From contig JADJVH010000001.1 of the NCBI GenBank assembly GCA_016716665.1, forward strand, positions 248,001 to 312,000: a stretch of DNA of 64,000 nucleotides, written 5' to 3'. Origin of the DNA: Candidatus Opimibacter iunctus. Its GTDB lineage: Bacteria; Bacteroidota; Bacteroidia; Chitinophagales; Saprospiraceae. The position numbers and the translations under genes were made by a program. Below the pieces are notes generated by a model. It had not been told where the DNA came from, did not search any database, and saw nothing but the letters and a program-made list of their open reading frames with translations. Each line of letters begins with the position of its first letter. Position 1 is the first letter of the stretch. Positions 45,147-53,621 of the stretch are shown here, one piece after another.

Positions 45147-45390
45147 GTTCGTAGCCTCCTTGATTGCCGCAGCTTTTCAGCGGAGGCAATTGGCTGCGAA
45201 CTGGATGAACAAATGAAACTGTATCGTGAGGGCAATCTGTCTCAGTAGCCTCTTGGCTACATGAAATAATCTATTCGTTGTTCGCACACTCTGGCTGCGA
45301 ACAGCACTAATAAAAAAAATCCGTGTCTAAGTCACTATCTGTATCAGCAGCCTCCTGGCTGCAGGCAAAAATCACTACTCCGTGCGATTC
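45147..45390. repeat. GTAGCC/GCAGCC hairpin repeats, family 4
   Basis: Copies include GTTCGTAGCC...GGCTGCGAAC at 45147-45201, AGTAGCCTCTTGGCTACA at about 45243-45260, and GCAGCCTCCTGGCTGC at about 45343-45360. The stem base changes from GTAGCC/GGCTAC to GCAGCC/GGCTGC with pairing retained. Nothing else is seen in the gap 45047-45467. Confidence 0.7.
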
Positions 45391-45467
45391 CTCCGTGTAA
45401 TCCTCTGCGTATACCGTGCGAAATAATATTCAGGACTGCTGATAGTGTACTACATATCATGAGCTTC

Positions 45468-47162
45468 CTACCCTGCCAGCATCAGGATCAGCAATTGCGC
45501 CACAAATATCCTCACGATCGTGACCAGCGGATAGACGGTCGCATACGATTGTACCGGAATATCAGAATCCAGATAAGAGGTACTAAATGCCAATGCTGCC
45601 GGATCTGTATATGTCCCGCTCATCAGCCCGGCGAGTTGCAGGAAGTTGAGTTTCATCAGTAGCGTGCCGATCAGCACCATGATGATCAATGGAATGAAAG
45701 TGATACACATCCCATACACCATCATCAACCACCCGTTGTACGCTATAAAATTTTCATAAAAATGCGCCCCGGCATGTACGCCCACCGCTGCGAAGAACAG
45801 GCAGATACCGAGGTCCTTCATAAAATAATTTGCCCCGTTGTTGATATACGAATGGATCACTCCGATGCCTCCATAGCGGCTCACAAAGAGTGCGACAATC
45901 AACGGCCCTGCGGCGAACCCGAGTTTGATTGGCACCGGCAGTGAGGGAATCATGATCGGTATCGACCCCAGGATAATCCCGAGTAACAGTCCGCCAAAGA
46001 GAGAAAGAAAGTCAGGCTCCAGTAGTTGCTTCTCTGAATTACCTATGACCTTCTCCACCTCTTCAATCGCTTCCTTAGTGCCAACTACGCGCAGACGGTC
46101 GCCGTAAAACAACTCAAGTGAAGGCCTTGCGAGCATTTCTCTTCCGGCCCGGAAAAGGCGCGTGACCTTCACGTCATACTTGTTGTATATATCCAGTTCG
46201 CCGAGCTTCTTGCGCCTTGCTCCCGGGTTGGTCACGAATATATTCTTGTACTGGATGTCATGTTCGGATTCGATAAACAGGTCTGTCGACACTCGTCCGA
46301 CCTTTGCGATAAAGTCATCCACATCGTGTTCATACCCAACGACCATCAGCACATCATTTTCGCGCAGCCGGGTATCCAGTGCAGGAGATGACACTGCAGA
46401 GCTACCGCTATGTTTGAGGCGTGTGATCATGAGATCATCGTGTCCGCTTTGGGTGACGGCCTCTTGTATCGTCTTTGCAAAATATCTTGTATCGGTCACT
46501 CTGCATTTCTTGTGTACGAGTGGCAGGTTGTGGTTGGTTTGCTCCAGTCGGTACTTGCGCATCTCTTCTGCGGGACTCACACGAAGCCATAGCTTGCTGA
46601 TGATGATCGTGATGATAATCCCCAGGACGCCCAGGGGATAGGTGATGGCATATGCGATAGCAGGGTCAGCAAAAGCCTTGTCAGGAAACTGACGTTGTAT
46701 CTCTTCGAGTGTGCTTTTTGCTGCGCCTAGTCCGGGTGTATTCGTTACAGCGCCTGACATCACCCCTACCAGGTTTTCGATACGCATGCCCGTGGTGGCA
46801 AACAGCAGGTAGGTCACCAGACCACCTAACAACACTGTCCCTACAGCCAGTGCATTGAAGCGCAAACCTTCCTTGCGGAACGAAGAGAAAAACGAAGGCC
46901 CTACCTGTATCCCGATTCCGTAAACAAAGAGGATCAATCCCAGATTGCGTATAAAATCGAGGATATCAATTTGGATCCTATACCCATAGTGTCCGAGCAG
47001 CAGTCCGACAAACATTACTGCTGCTACGCCGAGCGATACCTTCCCTAGTTTTAGTCTCCCGATAAAGACGCCGAGGCCTATGGCCAGCATGATCGTGACC
47101 AGGGATTGGGTGACGTCAGGGGTTTCGGTTGGGAGGAGAAGGTGGGAGAGCCAGGGGAGCAT
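45468..47162 (-). CDS. AspT/YidE-type transporter with two RCK_C domains
   Basis: The protein has 564 residues. About five membrane segments at 18-170 and five at 385-560 form two related halves. The regulatory cytosolic part lies between them (about 205-375), with two TrkA-C/RCK_C-like domains (RYFAKTIQEAVTQSGHDDLM, and KKLGELDIYNKYDVKVTRLF). The repeated motifs GLILFVYGIGIQVGPSFF and LGICLFFAAVGVHAGAHFY, and GVMSGAVTNTPGLGAA and GLMSGTYTDPAALAFS, are the duplicated family signature. AspT exchanges aspartate and alanine; close substrate identity cannot be read here. It is alone. Confidence 0.88.
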   Translation of the reverse strand: MLPWLSHLLLPTETPDVTQSLVTIMLAIGLGVFIGRLKLGKVSLGVAAVMFVGLLLGHYGYRIQIDILDFIRNLGLILFVYGIGIQVGPSFFSSFRKEGLRFNALAVGTVLLGGLVTYLLFATTGMRIENLVGVMSGAVTNTPGLGAAKSTLEEIQRQFPDKAFADPAIAYAITYPLGVLGIIITIIISKLWLRVSPAEEMRKYRLEQTNHNLPLVHKKCRVTDTRYFAKTIQEAVTQSGHDDLMITRLKHSGSSAVSSPALDTRLRENDVLMVVGYEHDVDDFIAKVGRVSTDLFIESEHDIQYKNIFVTNPGARRKKLGELDIYNKYDVKVTRLFRAGREMLARPSLELFYGDRLRVVGTKEAIEEVEKVIGNSEKQLLEPDFLSLFGGLLLGIILGSIPIMIPSLPVPIKLGFAAGPLIVALFVSRYGGIGVIHSYINNGANYFMKDLGICLFFAAVGVHAGAHFYENFIAYNGWLMMVYGMCITFIPLIIMVLIGTLLMKLNFLQLAGLMSGTYTDPAALAFSTSYLDSDIPVQSYATVYPLVTIVRIFVAQLLILMLAG

Positions 47163-47242
47163 GTGGGTGATTATTGTTTGCTAAGATAGCAGGATAGTTT
47201 TTGCCACTTCTGATTTTTCCTTGAAAAATCAGAAGGGCTAAA

Positions 47243-47584
47243 CTAAGCGAACGCAAATAACAACAACAACGCAAAACCCACAATCGCGGTCAGGCCATGG
47301 CCTATGGCCAGCCATTTAGGGACAGTCTTGCCGATGACGAACCTGTATACCATCGTCAAACCGCCAATTGCTGCCAGGACAAATACCGTAAGGCTGGCCC
47401 ATGGGCCCGGAGGATGTACGGTGATATAAACCAATAGCACAATGAGCGCAAGGGATGCGAAAAATCCATGCGTGATCACGGCTGCCCTGGGTGCTGATTT
47501 GTCGGTCAGGATCAGGGACAACATATACATGCCAAAGAGGGCGGCCATTCCGAATAAACTGATTGCTACATAAAGCGGTCCCAT
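47243..47584 (-). CDS. Small four-helix membrane protein
   Basis: The product is 113 residues from the ATG at 47584; earlier in-frame starts would overlap the Rieske gene. Four hydrophobic segments span nearly the whole length (LYVAISLFGMAALFGMYMLSL, GFFASLALIVLLVYITVH, LTVFVLAAIGGLTMVYRFV, AIGHGLTAIVGFALLLLFAF). Two His residues in GHGL and THGF positions recall quinone- or haem-binding membrane subunits, but no family is established. It starts four bases after the stop of the Rieske/FAD oxidoreductase, so it is probably co-translated and may be its membrane partner. Confidence 0.75.
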   Translation of the reverse strand: MGPLYVAISLFGMAALFGMYMLSLILTDKSAPRAAVITHGFFASLALIVLLVYITVHPPGPWASLTVFVLAAIGGLTMVYRFVIGKTVPKWLAIGHGLTAIVGFALLLLFAFA

Positions 47585-47588
47585 AGAT

Positions 47589-49193
47589 TTAAATTTTAGT
47601 GACTTGATTATTGATCTCATCATAATGGTAGGCATCCAAATCGAAATTGGCAGGACCATTGATGACCTTTCCTTCATAGGTAAAGCGGCTGCCATGGCAA
47701 GGGCAGTCCCAACTCAACTCATCAGCATTCCACTTCACTCCACATTTCAAATGTGTACACTTTGCAGAAACGATATTCAATCCTCCGGTGACATCACGGT
47801 ATACGCCAAACGGGTCATTCTGCAACGACATGATTTTACCTTCACCGATGGCTACAGTTGATAACTCTTCTGATCCATTAAACGTGAGCATTTCCTTCAG
47901 CAGCGAAAGCGAATCATTGATCAGGTGCTTGAAGGCCGGAGCACTTTCCTTAAGGGTGAACCGCGAAGGGCTATACAGCTCTTCCCATTTATTTTCTCTT
48001 CCATTGATCAGATCCGTAATGAGCAGGCCGGCAAAGGAGCAATGCGTCATGCCATTGCCTGAATCACCGGTGACGATATAGACATTGTCACGGTCATAAG
48101 GATTGCGGCCTATAAAGGCAATGCCATCCATGGGTTCCAGGATCTGTCCGGACCAATGGTAGACCACTTCTTCGATAGGGAAATTTTTACGGGTCCATGC
48201 TTCCACAAGTCGATACCTGTCCTCTTCAGCGATTTCCGTTTTACTGGTGTCGCCAGTCGGATGATCTTCACCACCGCTGATGAGCATGTCGTATTGATCG
48301 TTGTAAGGGTGCAATCGTACATAATGATAAGGTGGCACTTTAGGGTTGCTTTCAAAGTCACCGGTATCCCACCAAAGCGCTTTAGGAAGGATATCCTTTT
48401 TGACCAATGCTCCAATGACATAGGTGCGATAAGCATATTCCTTTTCGAACATGGTGAAACGATTATTGACAGGACTATTCGTGGCCACCACGATGTGCTT
48501 TGCTTTCACCGTAAAACCGTCACTTGTGGTGATCCCTTCATGATCTATGTCGGTGGCATGGGTGCCCGTGTATACCTTTCCTCCATTCTCCGTAATGGCT
48601 TTACATAGGCCCTGCAGATATTGTAATGGATGAAATTGCGCCTGCGCCATAAAACGAAGAGCCTTCTGCTTATGCAACAAGCCGGGCACTTCGTCTACGG
48701 TAACGACGCGCACACCTGCTGCTATGGCTGCCAGGTATTCCCTTTCAAGTGAATCTTTATTGTCGGAAGGATGCAAAAACAGATAACCGTCAAGACACTC
48801 GAAGCGGCAATCGATTTTTTCCTTTCGCACTGTCCGCTGTACAAATTCAATCGCCAACTGATGACTTTCCGCGATCAGTTGGGTCTTTTCCTTTCCAAAC
48901 ACTTTTTCCAAATGATAATATCTGTCATCAAGACATGTCACCAGGTGTGCGGTAGTCCTTCCGGTTTCTCCGCTTCCAATATCTCCATCTTCAACCACCA
49001 CTACTTTCATTCCGGTTTGGGAAAGGCAATAAGCAACACTAAGTCCTGCAAGCCCTCCGCCTACAATGACCACTTCTGTTTCAATATTTTCAGAAAGCGG
49101 ATGTTGCACAGCATGCTGCACACTATCCGTCCAGTAACTGATGTTCTTTCCTGAGGTCAGACGGGCATCTTCCGGATTGGCGTTTATATTCAT
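47589..49193 (-). CDS. FAD-dependent oxidoreductase (DAO-type) with C-terminal Rieske domain
   Basis: The protein has 534 residues and no signal peptide. Residues about 35-400 are a DAO/GlpO-like FAD domain: TEVVIVGGGLAGLSVAYCL, VVVEDGDIGSGETGRTTAHL and IYIVTGDSGNGMTH-like YIVTGDSGNGM. Residues about 470-534 are a Rieske domain with [2Fe-2S] ligands Cys479, His481, Cys497 and His500 (KCTHLKCG and CPCHGSRF). The two-domain layout is known in bacterial amine-type oxidoreductases. It is followed after four bases by the small membrane protein. Physiological donor unknown. Confidence 0.92.
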   Translation of the reverse strand: MNINANPEDARLTSGKNISYWTDSVQHAVQHPLSENIETEVVIVGGGLAGLSVAYCLSQTGMKVVVVEDGDIGSGETGRTTAHLVTCLDDRYYHLEKVFGKEKTQLIAESHQLAIEFVQRTVRKEKIDCRFECLDGYLFLHPSDNKDSLEREYLAAIAAGVRVVTVDEVPGLLHKQKALRFMAQAQFHPLQYLQGLCKAITENGGKVYTGTHATDIDHEGITTSDGFTVKAKHIVVATNSPVNNRFTMFEKEYAYRTYVIGALVKKDILPKALWWDTGDFESNPKVPPYHYVRLHPYNDQYDMLISGGEDHPTGDTSKTEIAEEDRYRLVEAWTRKNFPIEEVVYHWSGQILEPMDGIAFIGRNPYDRDNVYIVTGDSGNGMTHCSFAGLLITDLINGRENKWEELYSPSRFTLKESAPAFKHLINDSLSLLKEMLTFNGSEELSTVAIGEGKIMSLQNDPFGVYRDVTGGLNIVSAKCTHLKCGVKWNADELSWDCPCHGSRFTYEGKVINGPANFDLDAYHYDEINNQVTKI

Positions 49194-49421
49194 AAGGCTT
49201 AGGGCTTACCTCCGGTGATCAGGGAGTCATACGGACATGTATTGTGCAAAAGTCGCGCTGCCGGCTGCCCATGGCATTATACAATTGCTTAGAAAAATTA
49301 TATCATTCACATATCTGCCCGATGAACATCAACAACAAAAGATGCCGGAACCCGCCATTTAAATTCACTGTCAGCTCATAAGGGTCCTTATACTTTCATT
49401 ATCATTGCTGCACAATCGAAC

Positions 49422-50597
49422 ATGAGAAAAGACAGATTAACACGATCCCTACAGGTACTCGCCAGCTTACTACTGGCTACACTGATAATATCTGGTTGTG
49501 GCGATACGCCTCCTGTGAAAGAAGATCAATTCAGGGTCATTGGGTACTTCAGCGGCCCGACGAATATGGTGGACAGCTTTGAAGTAGAAAAGCTGACCCA
49601 CCTGATCTTCTGCTTCGGGCATCTCAAGGGCAATCGACTGGATATTGGATCTGCGGGAGATTCGGCGACGATCGAAAAGATGGTTGGCCTGAAAAAGCGA
49701 AATCCCGAACTGAAAGTCATGTTGTCCCTCGGCGGATGGACTGGGTGTGAGCCTTGTTCGGATGTCTTCAATAGTGTGGAAGGCCGTAATGAATTTGCCG
49801 CCTCCCTAAAAGAGCTGACGGACTACTTTCATACCGATGGCTTTGACCTTGATTGGGAATACCCGGTGATCCCTGGCCCACCCGGCCATCCTTATCGTGA
49901 GGAGGACAGCGACAATGTCACCCTATTGATGAAAGCTATACGCGAAGCCTGTGGCGATGACTTTGATATCAGCATAGCCGCGGGAGGATTTACAACCTTT
50001 ATCGACAAGTCACTTGATTGGACCAATGTGGTCAAATACACCAACTTCATCAACCTGATGACCTATGACCTCATCCATGGCTATAGCCGCACCAGTGGTC
50101 ATCATACGCCTCTCTACTCCACTCCGCAGCAAACAGAATCTACTGATCATGCTGTACAGATGTTGATCACCAAAGGTGTCCCAAAACATCAGATTGTGAT
50201 TGGTGCTGTGACCTATGGCCGGTTCTTCCAAATGGAAGTGGATAGCCTGGTTGATCTATATCAACCGTGTCATTTTATTTATGGGTTCTCGTACAAACAC
50301 ATGCAGGATTCCCTGGCTCCTGAGCGAGGTTTTAACATCCTTTGGGACAGCATAGCCCATGCGCCCTATGCCTTAAATCAGGACCGAAATATCCTGGCCA
50401 CCTATGAAGATGAACGATCTATGGCTTTGAAAACCAAATATGCTATTGACCAGGGGCTTGGGGGGATTATGTTCTGGCAGCTTTGTGATGACAAGCCGAA
50501 GGGTGGGTTGTTGGAGGTGATAAATGGGGTGAAGGGGAAAGAGGCGGCAAAGGCGGCAAAGGCGGAAGGGGCTAAAGGGGCGGAAGAAGCTAAATAA
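49422..50597 (+). CDS. GH18 chitinase-like lipoprotein with repeat-derived tail
   Basis: The protein has 391 residues. LIISGC puts the lipid acceptor at Cys26. The GH18 barrel has LSLGGWTG and the catalytic DGFDLDWEYP with Glu146; the later MTYDLIHGYSRTSGHHTPL and GGIMFWQLCDDKPKGGLL complete the TIM barrel. Chitin or related beta-1,4-GlcNAc polymer hydrolysis at the cell surface is likely. The last 26 residues (GKEAAKAAKAEGAKGAEEAK and neighbours) are Lys/Ala/Glu-rich and come from the purine-rich minisatellite that runs through the 3' end of the gene, so they are probably recent and not part of the fold. Confidence 0.93.
   Translation: MRKDRLTRSLQVLASLLLATLIISGCGDTPPVKEDQFRVIGYFSGPTNMVDSFEVEKLTHLIFCFGHLKGNRLDIGSAGDSATIEKMVGLKKRNPELKVMLSLGGWTGCEPCSDVFNSVEGRNEFAASLKELTDYFHTDGFDLDWEYPVIPGPPGHPYREEDSDNVTLLMKAIREACGDDFDISIAAGGFTTFIDKSLDWTNVVKYTNFINLMTYDLIHGYSRTSGHHTPLYSTPQQTESTDHAVQMLITKGVPKHQIVIGAVTYGRFFQMEVDSLVDLYQPCHFIYGFSYKHMQDSLAPERGFNILWDSIAHAPYALNQDRNILATYEDERSMALKTKYAIDQGLGGIMFWQLCDDKPKGGLLEVINGVKGKEAAKAAKAEGAKGAEEAK
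50540..50597 (+). repeat. Purine-rich minisatellite inside the GH18 3' end
   Basis: AAGGCGGCAAAGGCGG-type units extend the coding frame to the stop codon at 50597 and are of the same type as the intergenic GAGGC tracts. Confidence 0.8.
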
Positions 50598-50984
50598 TTC
50601 TAAGGCGGGGAGTTGAAGTAGAGTGTAGATCCCGAGGTCCTGTAACTACGATCATACCACGCATCGTGGTGCTCAAGTTTTTCAACTTTATACTTGCTAA
50701 ATCTTTTTGAAGGTAAAGAGGACCGAGGTTATTCATATCCGCCAAGGTGTGAAGCTCACGTGATGCCTCCATGCTGTTTTCTACGAAAAGGCTGGTAATC
50801 TTGTTTGAAATATGGCAACCAGGATCGTTTAAGCAAACATTGGGATTGTTTTCAAATATAGAAACTCAATTTACCCTGAGATCTAAAAGATTTTCGCGTC
50901 CTGTTCATTCACTGTTCTCCGAATACTCATTCATTTCAGGGAATTGCTCAATCTGACTTTCCCTGCCTTATCTATCTGGGGATA

Positions 50985-53612
50985 TTGAGGCAAAACAAGA
51001 AACATGCTATTTTAGCATTTTACCTTTTGGTAGTCCTCGGTATTGTTGAAAGCAGGGGGCAAAGTGTATCGATCAGTACTGATGGTGCAGCAGCTCATGC
51101 CAGCTCCATGCTGGATGTAAGGAGCACAACCAAAGGACTTCTGATTCCCAGGATGTCGCAATCTGAAAGAAACATGATCGCGAGCCCGGCAACCGGTCTA
51201 ATGATTTACCAGACGGACAACTCGCCAGGCTTTTATTTCTTCAATGGAAGCAGTTGGACCACCATTTCATCCCCTACCAGTTGGTTGTTGACCGGTAATT
51301 CCGGTTCAAATCCTGCCAACAACTTTATCGGGACAACAGATAATCAGCCATTGCGCTTCAGGGTCAACAATTTTTGGGCCGGAGAATTAAGTTTCATGCC
51401 CGGCAATGTATTCTTTGGATTGTCCTGCGGATTAGCTACTACAACAGGCACTTTCAACAGTGGCTACGGTACAGAATCGCTCATCCAAAATACAACTGGT
51501 GAAAAAAATGTTGCCATAGGCGCAAAGTCACTTTTTGGCAATTCAACAGGTTCCTTTAATACAGCTTCAGGCACCTTTGCCTTGACAAGTAATACGACCG
51601 GGGCTAATAATACAGCTGTTGGAGCGAGTGCACTTTATTCAAATACCAATGGAAATTCCAATACCGCAGTTGGTTGTGAAGCGCTTAAGGCGAATACCGT
51701 AAACAATAATATCGCCTTTGGTTATTATGCGTTAAGAAATAATACGACGGGGGCCTATAATACCGCTGTGGGTACGTTTGCCCTAAATTCTAATTTGACA
51801 GCTGGATTAAATACTGCGATTGGGTTTCAGGCGCTTGCGGCTAACGTGGGAGAAGGCAATACGGCGATAGGAGGAAGTGCACTTGCATTGAATACAACAG
51901 GAAATTATAGTACAGCCACCGGAATGAATGCATTATTGCAAAATACCACAGGGGCGAGCAATACAGCTACCGGAGCAAATGCCCTATATTCAAATACTAC
52001 CGGATTAGAAAATACAGCGATTGGAAAAAATGCCCTTTTTTCTAATATCTCAGGAGGTGCCAATACCGCTGTCGGTGTTGAAGCACTATCCATGAATACC
52101 GTTTCAGGATTCAATTCCGCAGTGGGATATCAGGCTCTTAAAAATAATGCTACCGGTGCTGGCAATACGGCGATGGGTTTTTCAGCATTAAAAGAAAATA
52201 CTTCCGGAACTGGTAATACAGCTACTGGAGGGGGTGCACTGGCATCCAATACATTGGGAAATTATAATACGTCTTCAGGGACAAATTCATTACTGTTTAA
52301 TCTCTCAGGCTCGTATAATACATCCACCGGGGCATATGCGCTTTATTCAAATACCTCAGGAGGTTACAATACTGCTGTCGGCGTTGAAGCGCTTTATACG
52401 AATACCGTTTCGGGATTTAATTCCGCAATGGGATATCAGGCTCTTAGAAATAATGCTACCGGTGCTGGCAATACGGCTATAGGTTTTTCAGCATTAAAAG
52501 AAAATACCTCCGGAACTGGTAATACGGCTACCGGAGGGGGTGCACTGGGATCCAATACATTGGGGAATTATAATACATCTACAGGGTCAAATTCATTACT
52601 ATTTAACCTTTCAGGTTCGTATAATACATCTACCGGGGCATATGCTCTTTATTCAAATACCTCAGGAGGTTACAATACCGCGATAGGATATGAAGCGCTT
52701 TCTACGAATACCGTTTCGGGATTTAATTCCGCGGTAGGATATCAGGCACTTAAAAATAATGCTTCAGGACAAAGTAATTCTGCCTTCGGGTACGGAGCTC
52801 TGTATAATAATTCTTCCGGCAATTATAATACAGCCACCGGAACGAACGCACTGGGTACAAACACAACGGGCATATGGAATACTTCCAATGGGGTTACTGC
52901 CTTATATAATAATACTACCGGAGTCGAAAACACAGCTGATGGCATGCAGGCACTTTATCATAATACCACCGGGGCTCACAATGTCGGGATAGGTGTGAAT
53001 GCCCTGTTTAATAATTATACAGGAGATTACAATACATCTATTGGTTTTGGCTCTGGTACAAATGGTTCATACAATAATACGATCAACTTAGGTAACCGTG
53101 GATATCTCAATGGCTCATCGAATCAGGCGTTCATTGGTGATCTCAGTACGTTATGGAACGGTGGCAATACTACATGGTTTACGTACTCGGATGCCCGTGT
53201 AAAAACAAACGTACAGGAAGACGTAAGAGGTTTGGATTTTATCACACGGCTCCGGCCGGTTACCTACTTCAGGGATATCAAAACTCAATCAAGAATTACC
53301 GGTAACCAGGAGACTGAAGACTACCCGGGCAAGTATGATATTGAAAAAATAAAATTCAGTGGCTTCCTGGCGCAGGAAGTGGAAAGCGCAGCGCAGGCAA
53401 GTGACTACGATTTCAGCGGCCTGGCAAAACCAAAAAATGCTACGGAACTGTACACCCTCAGCTATGAAAGCTTTGTGGTCCCTCTTGTGAAAGCTGTCCA
53501 GGAGCAACAAAGCATCATCGAAAGTCAAAACCTAAAAATCAATAGCCTGGAAGCAAGATTAACAGCCCTTGAGCAAATGATGCATGAGCAGCTTGTGATA
53601 AAAACAAAGTAA
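50985..53612 (+). CDS. Tail-fibre-like repeat protein with C-terminal S74 chaperone domain
   Basis: The protein has 875 residues. The likely start is a TTG at 50985, because it alone puts the signal peptide (RQNKKHAILAFYLLVVLGIV) first; no ATG precedes the body. Residues about 28-150 are a Bacteroidota fibre N-terminus (SSMLDVRSTTKGLLIPRMSQ). From about 160 to 700 there are repeats of about 24 residues of the GxxNTAxGxxALxxNTTG type. Residues about 730-835 are an intramolecular chaperone of endosialidase-type (peptidase S74) domain, SDARVKTNVQEDVRGLDFI, which cleaves itself through a Ser-Lys type site. A terminal coiled coil (QEQQSIIESQNLKINSLEAR) follows. Trimeric fibre assembly is typical. 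The kinase gene starts nine bases after the stop. Confidence 0.88.
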   Translation: MRQNKKHAILAFYLLVVLGIVESRGQSVSISTDGAAAHASSMLDVRSTTKGLLIPRMSQSERNMIASPATGLMIYQTDNSPGFYFFNGSSWTTISSPTSWLLTGNSGSNPANNFIGTTDNQPLRFRVNNFWAGELSFMPGNVFFGLSCGLATTTGTFNSGYGTESLIQNTTGEKNVAIGAKSLFGNSTGSFNTASGTFALTSNTTGANNTAVGASALYSNTNGNSNTAVGCEALKANTVNNNIAFGYYALRNNTTGAYNTAVGTFALNSNLTAGLNTAIGFQALAANVGEGNTAIGGSALALNTTGNYSTATGMNALLQNTTGASNTATGANALYSNTTGLENTAIGKNALFSNISGGANTAVGVEALSMNTVSGFNSAVGYQALKNNATGAGNTAMGFSALKENTSGTGNTATGGGALASNTLGNYNTSSGTNSLLFNLSGSYNTSTGAYALYSNTSGGYNTAVGVEALYTNTVSGFNSAMGYQALRNNATGAGNTAIGFSALKENTSGTGNTATGGGALGSNTLGNYNTSTGSNSLLFNLSGSYNTSTGAYALYSNTSGGYNTAIGYEALSTNTVSGFNSAVGYQALKNNASGQSNSAFGYGALYNNSSGNYNTATGTNALGTNTTGIWNTSNGVTALYNNTTGVENTADGMQALYHNTTGAHNVGIGVNALFNNYTGDYNTSIGFGSGTNGSYNNTINLGNRGYLNGSSNQAFIGDLSTLWNGGNTTWFTYSDARVKTNVQEDVRGLDFITRLRPVTYFRDIKTQSRITGNQETEDYPGKYDIEKIKFSGFLAQEVESAAQASDYDFSGLAKPKNATELYTLSYESFVVPLVKAVQEQQSIIESQNLKINSLEARLTALEQMMHEQLVIKTK
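52071..52682 (+). repeat. 306-base tandem duplication inside the fibre gene
   Basis: The stretch beginning GTCGGTGTTGAAGC at 52071 is repeated almost exactly from 52377, and the start of a third copy is visible from 52683 (GATATGAAGCG) before the match fades after about 90 bases. The period is 306 bases, 102 residues, which contains about four of the basic 24-residue repeats. The copies differ by few substitutions, so the duplication is recent. Confidence 0.85.
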
Positions 53613-53621
53613 CTTTAGATT

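Noticed and set aside
50590..50772. 60-codon minus-strand frame in the gap 50598-50984
   Set aside because: A phrase in it (GMIVVTGP) recalls P-loop proteins, but no Walker A follows and it has no homologous extension. The gap otherwise shows nothing firm.
51480..53080. Repeat array in the fibre gene considered as a CRISPR or other repeat array
   Set aside because: It lies in one coding frame, repeat units are about 72 bases of variable sequence, and there are no spacers of fixed length.
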